Below the pieces are notes generated by a model. The model was not told the origin of the DNA. It was given only the letters and a program-made list of their open reading frames with translations, and searched no databases. A stretch of 14,420 nt of DNA from Pseudomonadota bacterium (GTDB taxonomy: Bacteria > Cyanobacteriota > Vampirovibrionia > LMEP-6097): assembly GCA_009924885.1 (NCBI GenBank), contig RFQS01000027.1, forward strand, positions 1-14,420, written 5' to 3'. This document shows, one piece after another, positions 1-10,200 of the stretch; position 1 is the stretch's first letter, and each line of letters opens with the position of its first letter. Both the position numbers and the translations under genes were made by a program.

Positions 1-1092
1 CCAAATGAAATCACACAACTCATACCTTTAATCCTAGTCATAGTTACAACCATTTTTCTATTTAAAGCAGCTGAGGTACGCTTTGATTGCAAGTATGTTT
101 TTTGGCTCTGCTTTGGTTTCAATGTGAGCATCTGGATGATTGATAATCTAGCTGGTGGCTTACAGAGATCTTTTTTCTATCCTCTGTTTTTTTTCTTTCT
201 CTGGATGTTCGCTAAAAGAGCTTGGCTAGCCGTTTTTCTATCATTACTCATTCAGGCTTTTATATATCCCATAGTGTTTATAATCTCCTTAGCTATTCTA
301 TTTTTAGATTTAATATATAAAAAACTTATACAGGAAAATATCTCTAAAACACAGCTAACGACAACCGTTTCAGGAACAGCTTTTGGAATTTTAGTAATTT
401 ACATTAGATATCTATTCTTTACAGATACCCTGATATCAGGATATCTGTACGAAGAACTACTGCTAAAACATTATTTAGTTTATGTTTCACCTACAGTAAT
501 AATGATTATTTTGACGCGTTTTTTTTATAAACTTGAAACTAGTTTAGTAGAAGATAATTCAATAATAGTAAATAAACTCGACACTTCAGCTAAACATTTT
601 TTAAAACATAATGCTAGAGCTATTCTTGTCATCTCTGTATTATTTATGAGCTTTAATTTTTGGCATGATAACTTAATTAAAATTAGTAAAAATGAATATA
701 AGATTTATAAATTCCTAAAAAGCACAGCGAAAAACTCTCTCATATTAGCTCCTATGAATATAGCTGATAACATCCCCGCCCTTTCATATCGCAGTGTTTT
801 AATAAACTCCACAGCAAAAATGCCAGTCGGCAAGAAATATTCATTAGCCATGAAAGAAAGGCTTAAAGACGCAGAGAGCATATACTCAGCTCACGATATT
901 CAAGTGATGTCTAAATTAATCAAAAAATATGGCATAGATTTTATCGTAATTAATTTAGACGAACACGGAAAAGTTTCTAACGGCAATACTATACTTCAAA
1001 GCTTAGCTTCAAGTGACAAAGTGGTTTTTAAAAGTAAAGACTATGTGATAATCAAAGTTTCAAGCCTTCTGAAGCAAAGGGAGAAAGCATAA
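1..1092 (+). CDS. Polytopic membrane protein, GT-C-like architecture, 5' partial
   Basis: The frame is open from the first base and ends at TAA, so 363 codons of a longer gene are visible. A GTG at 124 could act as a start, but the upstream codons are also hydrophobic and uninterrupted, so the true start very likely lies outside the window. The visible N-terminal half is a run of hydrophobic segments, such as FLSLLIQAFIYPIVFIISLA, separated by short basic loops. One more hydrophobic stretch (ARAILVISVLFMSFNF) follows, and then a soluble C-terminal part of about 140 residues that ends in a beta-rich section (YGIDFIVINLDE). Many membrane helices plus a C-terminal soluble domain resemble GT-C glycosyltransferases and related envelope polysaccharide or lipid proteins. 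The catalytic N-terminal loop that would confirm this is missing, so this is inference. The last 41 bases overlap the end of the convergent PHP gene. Confidence 0.75.
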   Translation, partial: PNEITQLIPLILVIVTTIFLFKAAEVRFDCKYVFWLCFGFNVSIWMIDNLAGGLQRSFFYPLFFFFLWMFAKRAWLAVFLSLLIQAFIYPIVFIISLAILFLDLIYKKLIQENISKTQLTTTVSGTAFGILVIYIRYLFFTDTLISGYLYEELLLKHYLVYVSPTVIMIILTRFFYKLETSLVEDNSIIVNKLDTSAKHFLKHNARAILVISVLFMSFNFWHDNLIKISKNEYKIYKFLKSTAKNSLILAPMNIADNIPALSYRSVLINSTAKMPVGKKYSLAMKERLKDAESIYSAHDIQVMSKLIKKYGIDFIVINLDEHGKVSNGNTILQSLASSDKVVFKSKDYVIIKVSSLLKQREKA

Positions 1093-1849
1093 TTTTCTTA
1101 TGCTTCTCATAGACAGCTACTTCTGTGATGTTAAACTCTTTTAAAATCGTTTCAAGTTTATCATAATTTTTACCTAAATCATGTGCTGCATGAGCATCAC
1201 TAGCAATAGTAAAGCTGATACCCTTCTCTTTAGCCATTTTAATTAAATCAAAATGTGGATACTGCTCCCCAATAGGCTTACGATATCCAGCTGTACTGAT
1301 TTCCATAGACAGATCAGCTGCTTTAATAATATCTAAAGTCTCACTATATAAATCTGTTAGATCCTTACTAGGAAAGAATTTAAAAATTTTAATTAAATCT
1401 AAATGAGCAAGTGAGTCTACTAGACCAGACTTCGCTGTTTTTTGAATTAATCGATAATACTCAATATAAAGATCATCAATATTATATTTATCGTACTCAC
1501 TGATGTAATGAGGATGATCAAAAGGAAAATCAAAGACAAAGTGAACTGAACCTAAAATAAAATCTAAGTCATCATAATGTTTCTCTGTCCATAATTTACC
1601 CTCAGTACTAGTCTCTGGGTCATTATCTAGCTCTATACCAGCACGCAACTTAAGATCTGGATTGCGTTCCTGAAGCCTCTTAATTTCATCAAAATCAACT
1701 CCAGCCTTATATCTATCATGATCAGTCAGAGCTACATCAGTCAAACCTATAGCCCTAGCTCTATCTGCCCAAGGCTGCAAGACTTCTTCTCTATAATGAA
1801 GATCGTCTCTGTGAGCCTGAGGATGGTTATGATAATCAAACTTTAGCAT
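1052..1849 (-). CDS. PHP-family phosphatase, histidinol-phosphatase-like
   Basis: A 265-residue protein with the complete metal-binding motif set of the PHP domain: DYHNH (H7, H9) at the N-terminus, LTDH (H44), GIELD (E73), GSVH (H103), SLAH (H149) and ASDAH (D218, H220). The order, spacing and length match HisJ/HisK-type histidinol-phosphatases. That family hydrolyses L-histidinol phosphate to histidinol in the cytoplasm, using a tri-metal centre. STAGYRKPIGEQYP near residues 185-198 is also typical of this group. I chose the ATG at 1849 because it puts the HxH motif at residue 7, as in the family. An ATG at 1879 would add 10 residues with no sign of function. The chosen start lies 14 bases inside the upstream phosphoribosyltransferase-like gene, so translational coupling is likely. 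An AAGAAG about 9 bases upstream is a weak ribosome site. The exact substrate is not proven, since PHP enzymes also act on other phosphates. No other his gene is visible. Confidence 0.85.
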   Translation of the reverse strand: MLKFDYHNHPQAHRDDLHYREEVLQPWADRARAIGLTDVALTDHDRYKAGVDFDEIKRLQERNPDLKLRAGIELDNDPETSTEGKLWTEKHYDDLDFILGSVHFVFDFPFDHPHYISEYDKYNIDDLYIEYYRLIQKTAKSGLVDSLAHLDLIKIFKFFPSKDLTDLYSETLDIIKAADLSMEISTAGYRKPIGEQYPHFDLIKMAKEKGISFTIASDAHAAHDLGKNYDKLETILKEFNITEVAVYEKHKKIMLSPFASEGLKL

Positions 1850-2495
1850 GATAGTCTTCTTGAACCAGAAGTTCTGCATCTGGAATAAGTTTTAGAATAT
1901 CTTTTAAACGAATTATAGGAGTGTAATGAATACCAAGATCAAACATCCTTGATTCCACTGCTTTAGAAATATCTACAAGCCCTATAACTTGAATTATCTG
2001 AGCATCAGCTTCTTCACTAACTTTTCTAATTAATTTCACCAAAGTATCTGAATCTCTAACCTGATCCTGAACTAGACAAACCTTAGCTCCCTGTTTTAAA
2101 GGACCTTCTATCCATTTAGAAAAACCAAACTGCCTTGGCTGATTTCTGACATAAAATGATGTTAATTCTTGTCCCCTAATATAAGCAAGTAGAGCTGTCG
2201 TAGATGGTAGAGAGTAAGTTATAGAAGAATTAGAGCCTATAGCTTCAACTTGGTCTTGCAGATTATGCAGAATTGCCATACTTGCAAGAAATAATCCCTC
2301 AGCCGATAAAGTCACCTCTTTAACATCTAGGGCGATATCAGCGATTTGACCATTAGTTAATATATTATCCCTACGAAATATAGCATTTTGGGCTAATTTT
2401 TCGAGCAACTTCTGCTTGACTTCTTCAAATCTCATCGAGATTAACTTCGTGTCAAGTCTAAAATCTTGGCTAGCTGAACTGTCTGGATTATCCAT
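1836..2495 (-). CDS. Divergent orotate phosphoribosyltransferase-like protein, degenerate PRPP site
   Basis: A 219-residue protein (199 if it starts at the ATG at 2435) with the layout of orotate phosphoribosyltransferases: an N-terminal helical part (EEVKQKLLEKL), a segment matching the flexible loop (FYVRNQPRQFGFSKWIEGPL, residues 114-133), then the strand and loop that normally bind PRPP (VCLVQDQVRDSDTLVKLI, residues 139-156). In working PyrE enzymes the first reads roughly VRKxxKxHG and the second roughly DDVxTTGxS. Here the loop lysines and histidine are replaced (N118, R121, F123), and the PRPP motif has lost its paired acids and the TTG turn. The fold assignment is fairly safe. Orotate phosphoribosyltransferase activity is doubtful. 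It may be a regulator, a pseudo-enzyme, or an enzyme with another substrate. It is the first gene of a two-gene unit with the PHP phosphatase. No Shine-Dalgarno precedes either possible start, so the start is uncertain. Confidence 0.7.
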   Translation of the reverse strand: MDNPDSSASQDFRLDTKLISMRFEEVKQKLLEKLAQNAIFRRDNILTNGQIADIALDVKEVTLSAEGLFLASMAILHNLQDQVEAIGSNSSITYSLPSTTALLAYIRGQELTSFYVRNQPRQFGFSKWIEGPLKQGAKVCLVQDQVRDSDTLVKLIRKVSEEADAQIIQVIGLVDISKAVESRMFDLGIHYTPIIRLKDILKLIPDAELLVQEDYHAKV

Positions 2496-2557
2496 TGAAA
2501 GAAAATTGTAGCAGATTCATACTAAATCAAGAATCATCAGCTATTTCATTAATACCA

Positions 2558-2563
2558 ATTATA
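2558..2563 (-). promoter_or_regulatory. Candidate -10 element for the phosphoribosyltransferase/PHP unit
   Basis: The minus strand reads a perfect TATAAT here. Transcription would start near 2551, giving a leader of about 55 bases before the ATG at 2495. No good -35 hexamer sits at 16-18 bases; the best is TTGTAT at 20 bases (2584-2589). A perfect -10 can occur by chance in AT-rich DNA, so this is only a candidate. Confidence 0.35.
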
Positions 2564-2596
2564 CACATTTTAAACAAAAAGTAATACAATTTAACA

Positions 2597-2663
2597 TGGG
2601 CACGTAGCGGAACAAACAAGTTCAAGGCTGAAACGCAGAAATTGGAGTTCCGCTACGCGCCCA
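2597..2663. repeat. Long GC-rich inverted repeat / hairpin with 33-base loop
   Basis: Arms of 17 bases, TGGGCACGTAGCGGAAC at 2597-2613 and GTTCCGCTACGCGCCCA at 2647-2663, pair at 16 of 17 positions around a 33-base loop. The one mismatch is A-C if the plus strand is transcribed but G-U if the minus strand is, so a minus-strand RNA would have an unbroken 17-bp stem. The loop itself holds a TTCA/TGAA mini-hairpin at 2621-2632. The element is much richer in GC than its AT-rich surroundings. No T-run follows on either strand, so it is not a standard terminator. I see no flanking target duplication. It lies between divergently transcribed genes, upstream of the candidate minus-strand promoter. It may be a dispersed intergenic repeat, a structured RNA or a protein-binding site. 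Confidence 0.8.
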
Positions 2664-2668
2664 AAAAT

Positions 2669-2702
2669 AAATTAGGCACCTAATTCTAAGGTGACCTAAT
2701 TT
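2669..2702. promoter_or_regulatory. Two tandem operator-like palindromes before the 514-residue gene
   Basis: AATTAGGCACCTAATT (2670-2685) is a perfect 7-bp inverted repeat around a CA centre. CTAAGGTGACCTAAT (2686-2700) is a near-perfect palindrome around one G. Their centres are about 15.5 bases apart, and together they form a larger inverted repeat with outer arms AAATTAGG and CCTAATTT. The array ends 13 bases before the TTG start, where a repressor would block transcription or translation. TTAGG...CCTAA half-sites recall those of DtxR-type metal regulators, but the spacing differs, so no regulator is assigned. Confidence 0.5.
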
Positions 2703-2715
2703 GGATTGAAAACAA

Positions 2716-4260
2716 TTGAGCTTAACAGCCACGATTCAAAAAACTCAAGACCCATTAACCACCATGCAATACAGCTCGGTTAATGATCTTTTGCCTGCAA
2801 TGCAGCAGAACTCAACTAATGGTGCTTTACTTGCAGAGAAAAATAAAATACAAAAAGATGATATAACCTCGATCACGACTGAGGTTCCAGATCTACGAAA
2901 ATTAGATATAGAAAGTATAAAGCAGTCAATTAAACAAAAAAGATCTCGATTAAGCTCTTTCAGCAATCCAGATGATGAAAATTGGTCTAGAGCTGATCAA
3001 TTCAATAAATTCAAAACAAGAGCAGATAGATATTTAAGCTCAAGACCAGCTATATACAATGCGATAGTAACTGCTCTTGGCGATGATTTAGCTGCAACTA
3101 TGGCGGGCTTACTCCGCAACGTCTCAGAAGGTGTTTTAAATTTTGCTAATGCCTCGGAGGAAGCCTTTAAAGGCTTACTAAAATTTATCTTAAATGTTTC
3201 TAGTATAAGTGTTACTGAAAGCATTATCAAAACTGCTGCAAAATTCATATTACCTAAACACATGCGCGATGATGCAAGAAACATTATGCGCTTACCATTT
3301 GAAAGCCTTGCAAATAAAGAGCTTTTAGCAAAAGAACTTGAAAATATTTTATTAACTGGTCCAAGAGATCATTTAAATAATTTTGAATTAATGGAAGGCT
3401 TTAGTAAAGAGCAGAAAATAGTTGAACTTTTCAAAGCAAATGAAGCTTTAAAATTCGCACAAACTTTCAAGCCCAGTGACAATGAGATAGAAAAAATAAA
3501 AAACTTTCAGCTCGGGGTCAGGTTCTTTGAAAGTGGTATTAAAGGTAGTCTATGGGCTTCTATTCCATTCTTAAACCGCCTCTTTAGAACTCATGTATTA
3601 GGAGCAGAAGGCTTCACTGGTCTAAAAGGAGTTCAGGAGACTGAAAAGCATACAATGAACCCTCTACAGAAGTTAGCAGTGGGGATGTCTCTTAGTTTTG
3701 GATTTATTTTTCAAGGAGGGGTAATTGCTTTGAATAAAATGAGTGAGAATGGTAATAAATTTGCGAGCTGGGTTATTAATAATACAGGCTTCTCCCAAGG
3801 ACTATTTCCAACTAAATCAGCAATATATTTCAATCAAGGACTAGCCTATGATGCCTCACGTCTCGCTAACTCACAAGGAAAAGCAGAGATCTTTGAAAGC
3901 GGCTTAATAACATCGTTATTTACTCCTATCTTATATTTTGGTGATATATTCACTCGCTTTATTGGTAATATGGCTGATAAAAATTTAGCAAACAAGTATG
4001 GTATTCAAGAAGGTATATTAGTCAAAAAAGACCCTAATGCAAAAGGACTATTAGCGAATTTCAATAAACACTTCCCTCATGAAATCCATCACGGAGAGAT
4101 GATACCTAAAACAGATCACGATCCAAACCTCAAACGTGATGCTAAACTAGCTCATGCCGATATGACTATCTCTAAGATATTCTTACACTCTCTAACTGTC
4201 TTTGCTACAAGAATATTTATCAATAAAGAGACTAAATCCTTCGCTAAGAGTCATGCCTAG
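2716..4260 (+). CDS. Hypothetical protein, 514 residues, with hydrophobic segments
   Basis: I do not recognise this family. The N-terminal 110 residues are polar and basic, rich in Ser, Lys, Asp and Gln, and look poorly ordered. Residues 110-300 look helical and amphipathic. Hydrophobic stretches follow near 319-341 (MSLSFGFIFQGGVIAL), 396-418 (ITSLFTPILYFGDIF) and 483-502 (ISKIFLHSLTVFATRIF), each long enough to be a membrane helix or to lie on a membrane. There is no signal peptide. The C-terminal tail is basic and His-rich (FPHEIHHGEM). The TTG at 2716 is the first start after an in-frame stop (TGA at 2707). It has no Shine-Dalgarno, and an ATG at 2764 would remove only 16 residues of the disordered tail. 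The gene stands alone on the plus strand behind the hairpin and tandem palindromes. Its last 17 bases overlap the 3' end of the convergent giant gene. Length and uniform codon use support a real gene; function is unknown. Confidence 0.75.
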   Translation: MSLTATIQKTQDPLTTMQYSSVNDLLPAMQQNSTNGALLAEKNKIQKDDITSITTEVPDLRKLDIESIKQSIKQKRSRLSSFSNPDDENWSRADQFNKFKTRADRYLSSRPAIYNAIVTALGDDLAATMAGLLRNVSEGVLNFANASEEAFKGLLKFILNVSSISVTESIIKTAAKFILPKHMRDDARNIMRLPFESLANKELLAKELENILLTGPRDHLNNFELMEGFSKEQKIVELFKANEALKFAQTFKPSDNEIEKIKNFQLGVRFFESGIKGSLWASIPFLNRLFRTHVLGAEGFTGLKGVQETEKHTMNPLQKLAVGMSLSFGFIFQGGVIALNKMSENGNKFASWVINNTGFSQGLFPTKSAIYFNQGLAYDASRLANSQGKAEIFESGLITSLFTPILYFGDIFTRFIGNMADKNLANKYGIQEGILVKKDPNAKGLLANFNKHFPHEIHHGEMIPKTDHDPNLKRDAKLAHADMTISKIFLHSLTVFATRIFINKETKSFAKSHA

Positions 4261-7200
4261 CTTTATGAAACATAAAACCAGCTTGAGCTAAATCATAAAT
4301 CCATTGATCAAATAAAAACTGATCTACTCTAGATTCACCATACTCATAAACAGCAGTATTAAGAGCCTTTTGTAATAAATTAGCTTGACCTAAACCACTA
4401 TTAAGTTCTATAACAGCTAAATCTAAATCAATATCCTTTTCTATACGACTAGAGTTTTTAGCTTTCACCTCTTTAATTAAGCTTTCTAATTTACTTAAAG
4501 ACTCAGCCTGAGACTTACCTGAACAGAGAATAACTTTTTCACCTTTAAAATTATAATAATAATTAAGCCCACCAAAGCAATTCTCTTCACAGATAACTTT
4601 AAAATTTTTCAAATCACTATTAATCCATTCTCCGCTATCGACCTCATGAACAGTAGATTCAGAATTTTCAGAAAATTCTCGACTAACATAAAGATATGGA
4701 ATATAGTCAAATAGACCATTTAGCATAAATACATTGCTAAAATCACCATCTAAGTTATATACTTTTATCTCATTTTTTCGAGCATATTCTTTAGCATGCT
4801 CTGGAATTGCTTTTTTAAGTATATTTTCTCCATAATGGTCTAGAAGAATCTGTAATTTATTAGCAAAATATGGAGGCATAATAAGTATAGGCTCACCATA
4901 AAACAGTTTTGCACCCTGACCAGCATTCACCGTTACTTTACCCGCATTCACTGAAAATAAATACCCTTTAACGCCAGTTAAACTCTGGAAACTACGCATG
5001 GCAAAGAAAAGTTCAGGAGCAGGATATTCAGCATTAATTACTAAACCTGCCTCTAAAAAGCTATCCACCAGCTGTTCATAGAAAGCTTCTTGAATAAAAG
5101 CTTTAGCATTATTAGGAACAAATTCTTGCATCACCACATCATCAGTACTTGAATACTCTAAAATAAAATCTAGAATTCGTTCTTTATCTGTGCGAACATT
5201 AAGCCTACCACTAATACCCCTACCACCAGATTCTTTACTGGACTTCAAAAGCCATTCATCTAAGTGTCCAGCCTTCAAACGAACTAATTCTTCGCTAATA
5301 TAAAGAGACAATTCTGTTTTAGTTTTAAAACGATTCTGCTTAAAGTTAATCTGAATCAAAGAATTAATTTGTGCTTTCTCTAAAATCGAAGCAAGCTCAG
5401 TCTTGGCATACATTTGACGCATATTAAGATATGACCAAACTTCTGGAACTTCTATCTCTTGCGTAAACCCACTTATATACTGTGGATGAGTATGAGCTGA
5501 CATCGTAACATCTGGATCTGGCAATCCAGGTGATGGTTCCAGCAATACTACTGCATGCACAAAGCCATATTCATTTAACTTAAATTTTTCATGTGAATTT
5601 TCAAATGGTGAAATAAACTCAATACCTTTATTAAATAGTTCTTCCACTTTAAATGAAGTATAGAGCTGCCTAATTTTTCCTTCTTCAGTAAGATATGGCG
5701 TAAAAGCAGCAATCGTAGAGAAAGTTCCACGATTAAGAGTATCTGCTTTAGCCTCTCTAAATACAGGAGACCTCAGAACTAGAGGCAAGTCCCAAGAGTG
5801 TTTCCCTGGACTACTAATACCCGCTATATAAATAATCTTATGCTGCGCCGAATTCAAACCAAATAACAAATCAGCTCTAGCAGTATCACCTTTAATAATA
5901 ATGGGTAGAGGATGCCTATCATGATAATTTCTCACAAAATTTCTTAAAGCCCTCATACAGTCCCAGAAACGCTCTTCTATGCAAATAGTCTGATGTTGAT
6001 AACCGATTGGAATCAAACCATTTTCATAATCACCAATTAATAAATCTCTATAAGTTTGAGAAGTCTCTTGCAGAACAGTATATTCTGAAACCAGCTTCCA
6101 CAAAAGCTTATAAATATTAGTACCACTAGCAGCACTAAACTTAAACATTTTCTCTCTAAGCTTATTTGACAAATAATATTCATTATCAAATCCATAAACC
6201 TCACCAGCAGAAAGTCTATGAAAAGCGTAAGGAGGATAATCCTCTTCATGAATATTTAGATATTGGTCAAAGAAAATACCTAACTGATTAATCATCAAAT
6301 TATGATCAGCAACCGAAATACTAAGAGTAATTAAAAAATTATAATAAGCTAACTCAACAAAAGAAGTAGCTATCTCCAAACCTAGATCTCCTAGCTTAGC
6401 TTTCAGAGCATCAGCTAATTTAGCAAATATACCTTTACTACCCTGATGATCTCCAAAGATATTAATAAACCCAACCTTAGCTTCAGATTCATTTTGAGCA
6501 AGACTAAAACTAGAACAAAGGGTTAAAACTTCAGGAACAAAGCCCGAGAGATATTTAGAAAAAACTTCCATCAAAGCAAGTAGTTTAGCTGCTTGACTGA
6601 TCTTAGTTTTCAATTCTGCATGAGAACTAATAAGCTCTAAATATTCAGCACAGTACTGAGGAATCAGATTAGTAATATGATGTATTTCTCTATACTGACT
6701 TAATTCTTCTTTAAAATTATTCAGTGCCTCTATTTTATAAATTCTAAAAGCATTTTCCTGCTTAGCTTTCGCCCTTAAATCTATACTCTTGAAAGCATCA
6801 GTACTGATTAGATCAGCTTCTTTCGTAGAGCCAGCCTGCTTTACTATTCGGCTACTACTCTCTATAAATATAGGCTCCTCATTTTGCACATATAGCTTAA
6901 GAATTCTCTCATTAAAATCTTTAAATAATGAACTTACATAACTAATATTTTCTTTACTCTCACCATTTAGAACCCAGCGCCCACCTAAGATTAACCATTG
7001 TTCGAAACTTAAGTTGTGATTCCAGTAATCGTCATCGGTTAGACGAGCATCTTTCATTCCTTCTAACTTACTTAAAGTGCAAATACTATGTTCGTATCTT
7101 TCTAAAACCCTTATAGAAACAGAACTCTTTTTCGCTGATTGATATTTCTGTTTTAGAAGATCTTTCTTTAAATCTATATATCTCTTAGTTTCATTAAAGA

Positions 7201-10200
7201 AACTCTCATAGATTTTAGCTTCACTCTCATCAAGTGACTTCTGTAGCATAAATTTAATATGTAATTTTGCGAAAGTTCCTTCCTCATCGACTTCCTCTGC
7301 CCATTTATCATATATACTTTGAGCTACCATATGGCTAGCTACAGTACCACCAAGTGCAAGCCATTCTTTGGTCGAATCATAGTCAAGAAAAGGCTTTTTA
7401 GCCTGTTGAGGATTATCAACTAATATCAGTAATGAATCTAGATTACGCATCTTCATTAGTGTGCGTAATTTTACTAAATTAGTTAAAAGGCAAATTAATT
7501 CAGTATGATTAGAATTCAGCTGAATAATATCTACGCCTTGATAGGCTAAGAGAGGGTTTTTATAAAAACCTTTTTTATAAGTCTCTAAATATTTAATCTC
7601 TGGGCTAATTTCACGTAATTTAATAAGAAGCTGTGCAGCATTAGTTTCATCAGTCTTCTCTAGATTACGCTTAATCAAAGGCCATTTTTCTATCTGAGAA
7701 CCATAAGTCATCAATGAAGCAATAATCTGCTCACGATTAAGAGGCTGCTCTAATTTTATTAATTCCATAGATAGCTTATCTAAAGCATCATCTGCAATAT
7801 TTTTAAATTCACCAGACATAAAAATATCTGGATCGACATAAGGATCAAAAACTTTTATCTCCTTAGGAAGCTCATGGTTAGTGATCTGCTCATGATAGAA
7901 AGATTCTATTTCTGCAAGCGAAGTATTTTTAATAAAACGCTTCTGTTTTAATAAAAGAGCCATTAAATACTGATTAGCATTTTCTCTTTCATCAGAAACA
8001 TTACCTTTATAAGAAGCATTTAACGCAATGGTAAGATCCTGATATGCTTTTGCTGTCCCATTTCTTGAATTAGCTGCATCTATAGCCTTATTCATCAGCT
8101 CTATTCTTTGGAATATGCCAGTCTCATTAATAATCCTAGAATATTTTATTAGCTCAGCAAAAAAAGCTCCCTGTCTATGTTCTGGCTTATTATCATTTAA
8201 AGCATGGAGAATAAATAAGGGTTCTTTAGTAATACAGTAGCCTGTAGATGCCATGGTCCCGTGTTCCATAATATGGATACCGACTTTAGTATTATCTCTT
8301 GAATTAATGGTGTCTCTTACTTGATAACCATCTATATCAAAAGTCTGAAAAACTCCCTGAAAACTAATCGCTTTAGAATACTGTATAGCTCTACAGGTAT
8401 TTTCTATAACCTTCGCAGAACCAGCACTAGAACTAGAATCGAAGAAAGAATTTTCAGTTTCACTTACTAAGTCTATATAATTCTTACCAATATTAAGAGA
8501 TTCTTTATCATCAGCTCCTAATATACGCCCCATTAAATTAGTCACAGAAGAAACGACATTTTTACCAAAATCAATTCTAGAAGGAGCTACCGTAAAATTA
8601 AAATAGTAATCAGCAGGTATGGATCTATCGGTCTCGACTATAACTCTCTCTATATCAGCTCCAGACAGTAACTCTTTATAAATACTTGAATCAAAATATC
8701 TAAATTTCGTTTCGATAAACTCTTTAGTAAATTTATAATCTATCTCACCTTTCAGAAAATTACTGTATTCACTTACCTTAGCACTAGGACTTAAGTCTAG
8801 ATTATTCTTTAACTGAAAATACCTTTCTTTACAATAAGTGAAATGATCTTCGCTTTGGTGTTTAATTAAAGCTAAGCTAGCAGTATCTTTTTCCGCGTCT
8901 CTATAAGTAGATAAGATTTCTAGAATTACCGAAAATTTATCCGCTTTAGTTTTCAAAATTTGAATATCTAAATCATCCTGTAACTGATAAAGATCAAAAA
9001 TTAATTCAGCAGCATTTAATATAAGCTCTTTATAATATGTTTTTCTAGCCAAAACCAGTTCATAGCTTAGCTTTTGAGCTGAAGCATAAGTGGAAATTTC
9101 ATCCTTAAGTAATTTAATAAAATCGTCTATTAATGGACCAAATAAAGTCGTTTCTAATTGATAATGAAATACCTTGTTAATAGTACTAGCATTCTTTATA
9201 GCAGTGTAAAGCCCCTCAGCAAGACTAATAGCTAAATCTTTAGCATTCTGCCATTTAATGCTTGGCGTAGCAGTTTCAGGATCAGTAACGATAGAGATAG
9301 AAGCATTCTCAAAGAAAGAATCAACCATATCAGCTACATGAATAAAATCCTGAGTTACAAAAGTATAAGGAATAGCTAAAACTCTCTGCTTAAAAGAGTT
9401 TTCATCATTCTCAACATAAAGATTCTTACCTAATAAAATCCTTGCAATAATATGCCCCGATCTTTCTGAAAGTCTCTGCACATAAACGACAGACTTTTTA
9501 TTAATAGCGGGTGTCTTTTCTGCAAGCTCAATAAGATCAAATATTTTTAAATGTAAATTTTTATCAAAATTACTCAAAGCCTCCACTAATTTCAGATAAG
9601 AACTTCTTTGTTTAATATGCTCGTAAATAAAGTCAGTGAGAGTATCAGAAAATTCTTGAATGAATTTTTTAAGCTGATTAACAGCTTTCAGTATCCTTGC
9701 TCGTGGAATTTCATTCTGCTTTAGAATAAAACTTAAATCATCAAGAATGATATTTAGATCTAATTTAGCCGTAGCGAAATACTCTTCTTTCTGAGACAGA
9801 CTTACAGGACTTTCATTCTTTAAAGTATCTCTAAATTCATCACTTAACTTAATGTAGAATTGATAAATCTCTTTACTAAGAGTAGTTAATTTCTCTGTAA
9901 TTAATTTAGAACTCTTCAGTATTCCAGCATTAATTAAAATAGGTCCCTGTTCATGAGCGACTCTCGAACCACGCTGAGCAATTAAATCAGAACCTAAATG
10001 CTTAAGAGCTTTGTCTAAAACCTTGTAATAAGTCTTCGCTCTCTCTTCACTGTAAGTATCATTAAGGCTGTTAAATAAGTCAACAGAGGCCATACCAGAA
10101 AAAGGATCATCAAGATGCTTTACATAAAGTGCTTCCAGTGTTTCCATGTCATAAGCCTGTGCACCTGTTAAGGAGCGGTTTCTAAGAATCTGTACTAAAG

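Noticed and set aside
2597..2663. Integron attC site or intrinsic terminator
   Set aside because: The AAC...GTT bases sit at the inner ends of the arms, and the arms do not fit the RYYYAAC/GTTRRRY pattern. No T-run follows the stem on either strand.
2745..3284. Two antisense open frames inside the 514-residue gene
   Set aside because: Short, no recognisable domain and no ribosome site. They lie opposite a longer consistent frame and look like shadows of its codon use.
6037..6249. 70-residue hydrophobic open frame on the minus strand inside the giant gene
   Set aside because: It lies on the same strand in a shifted frame within a continuous 2174-residue frame; its hydrophobicity is what AT-rich out-of-frame reading gives.
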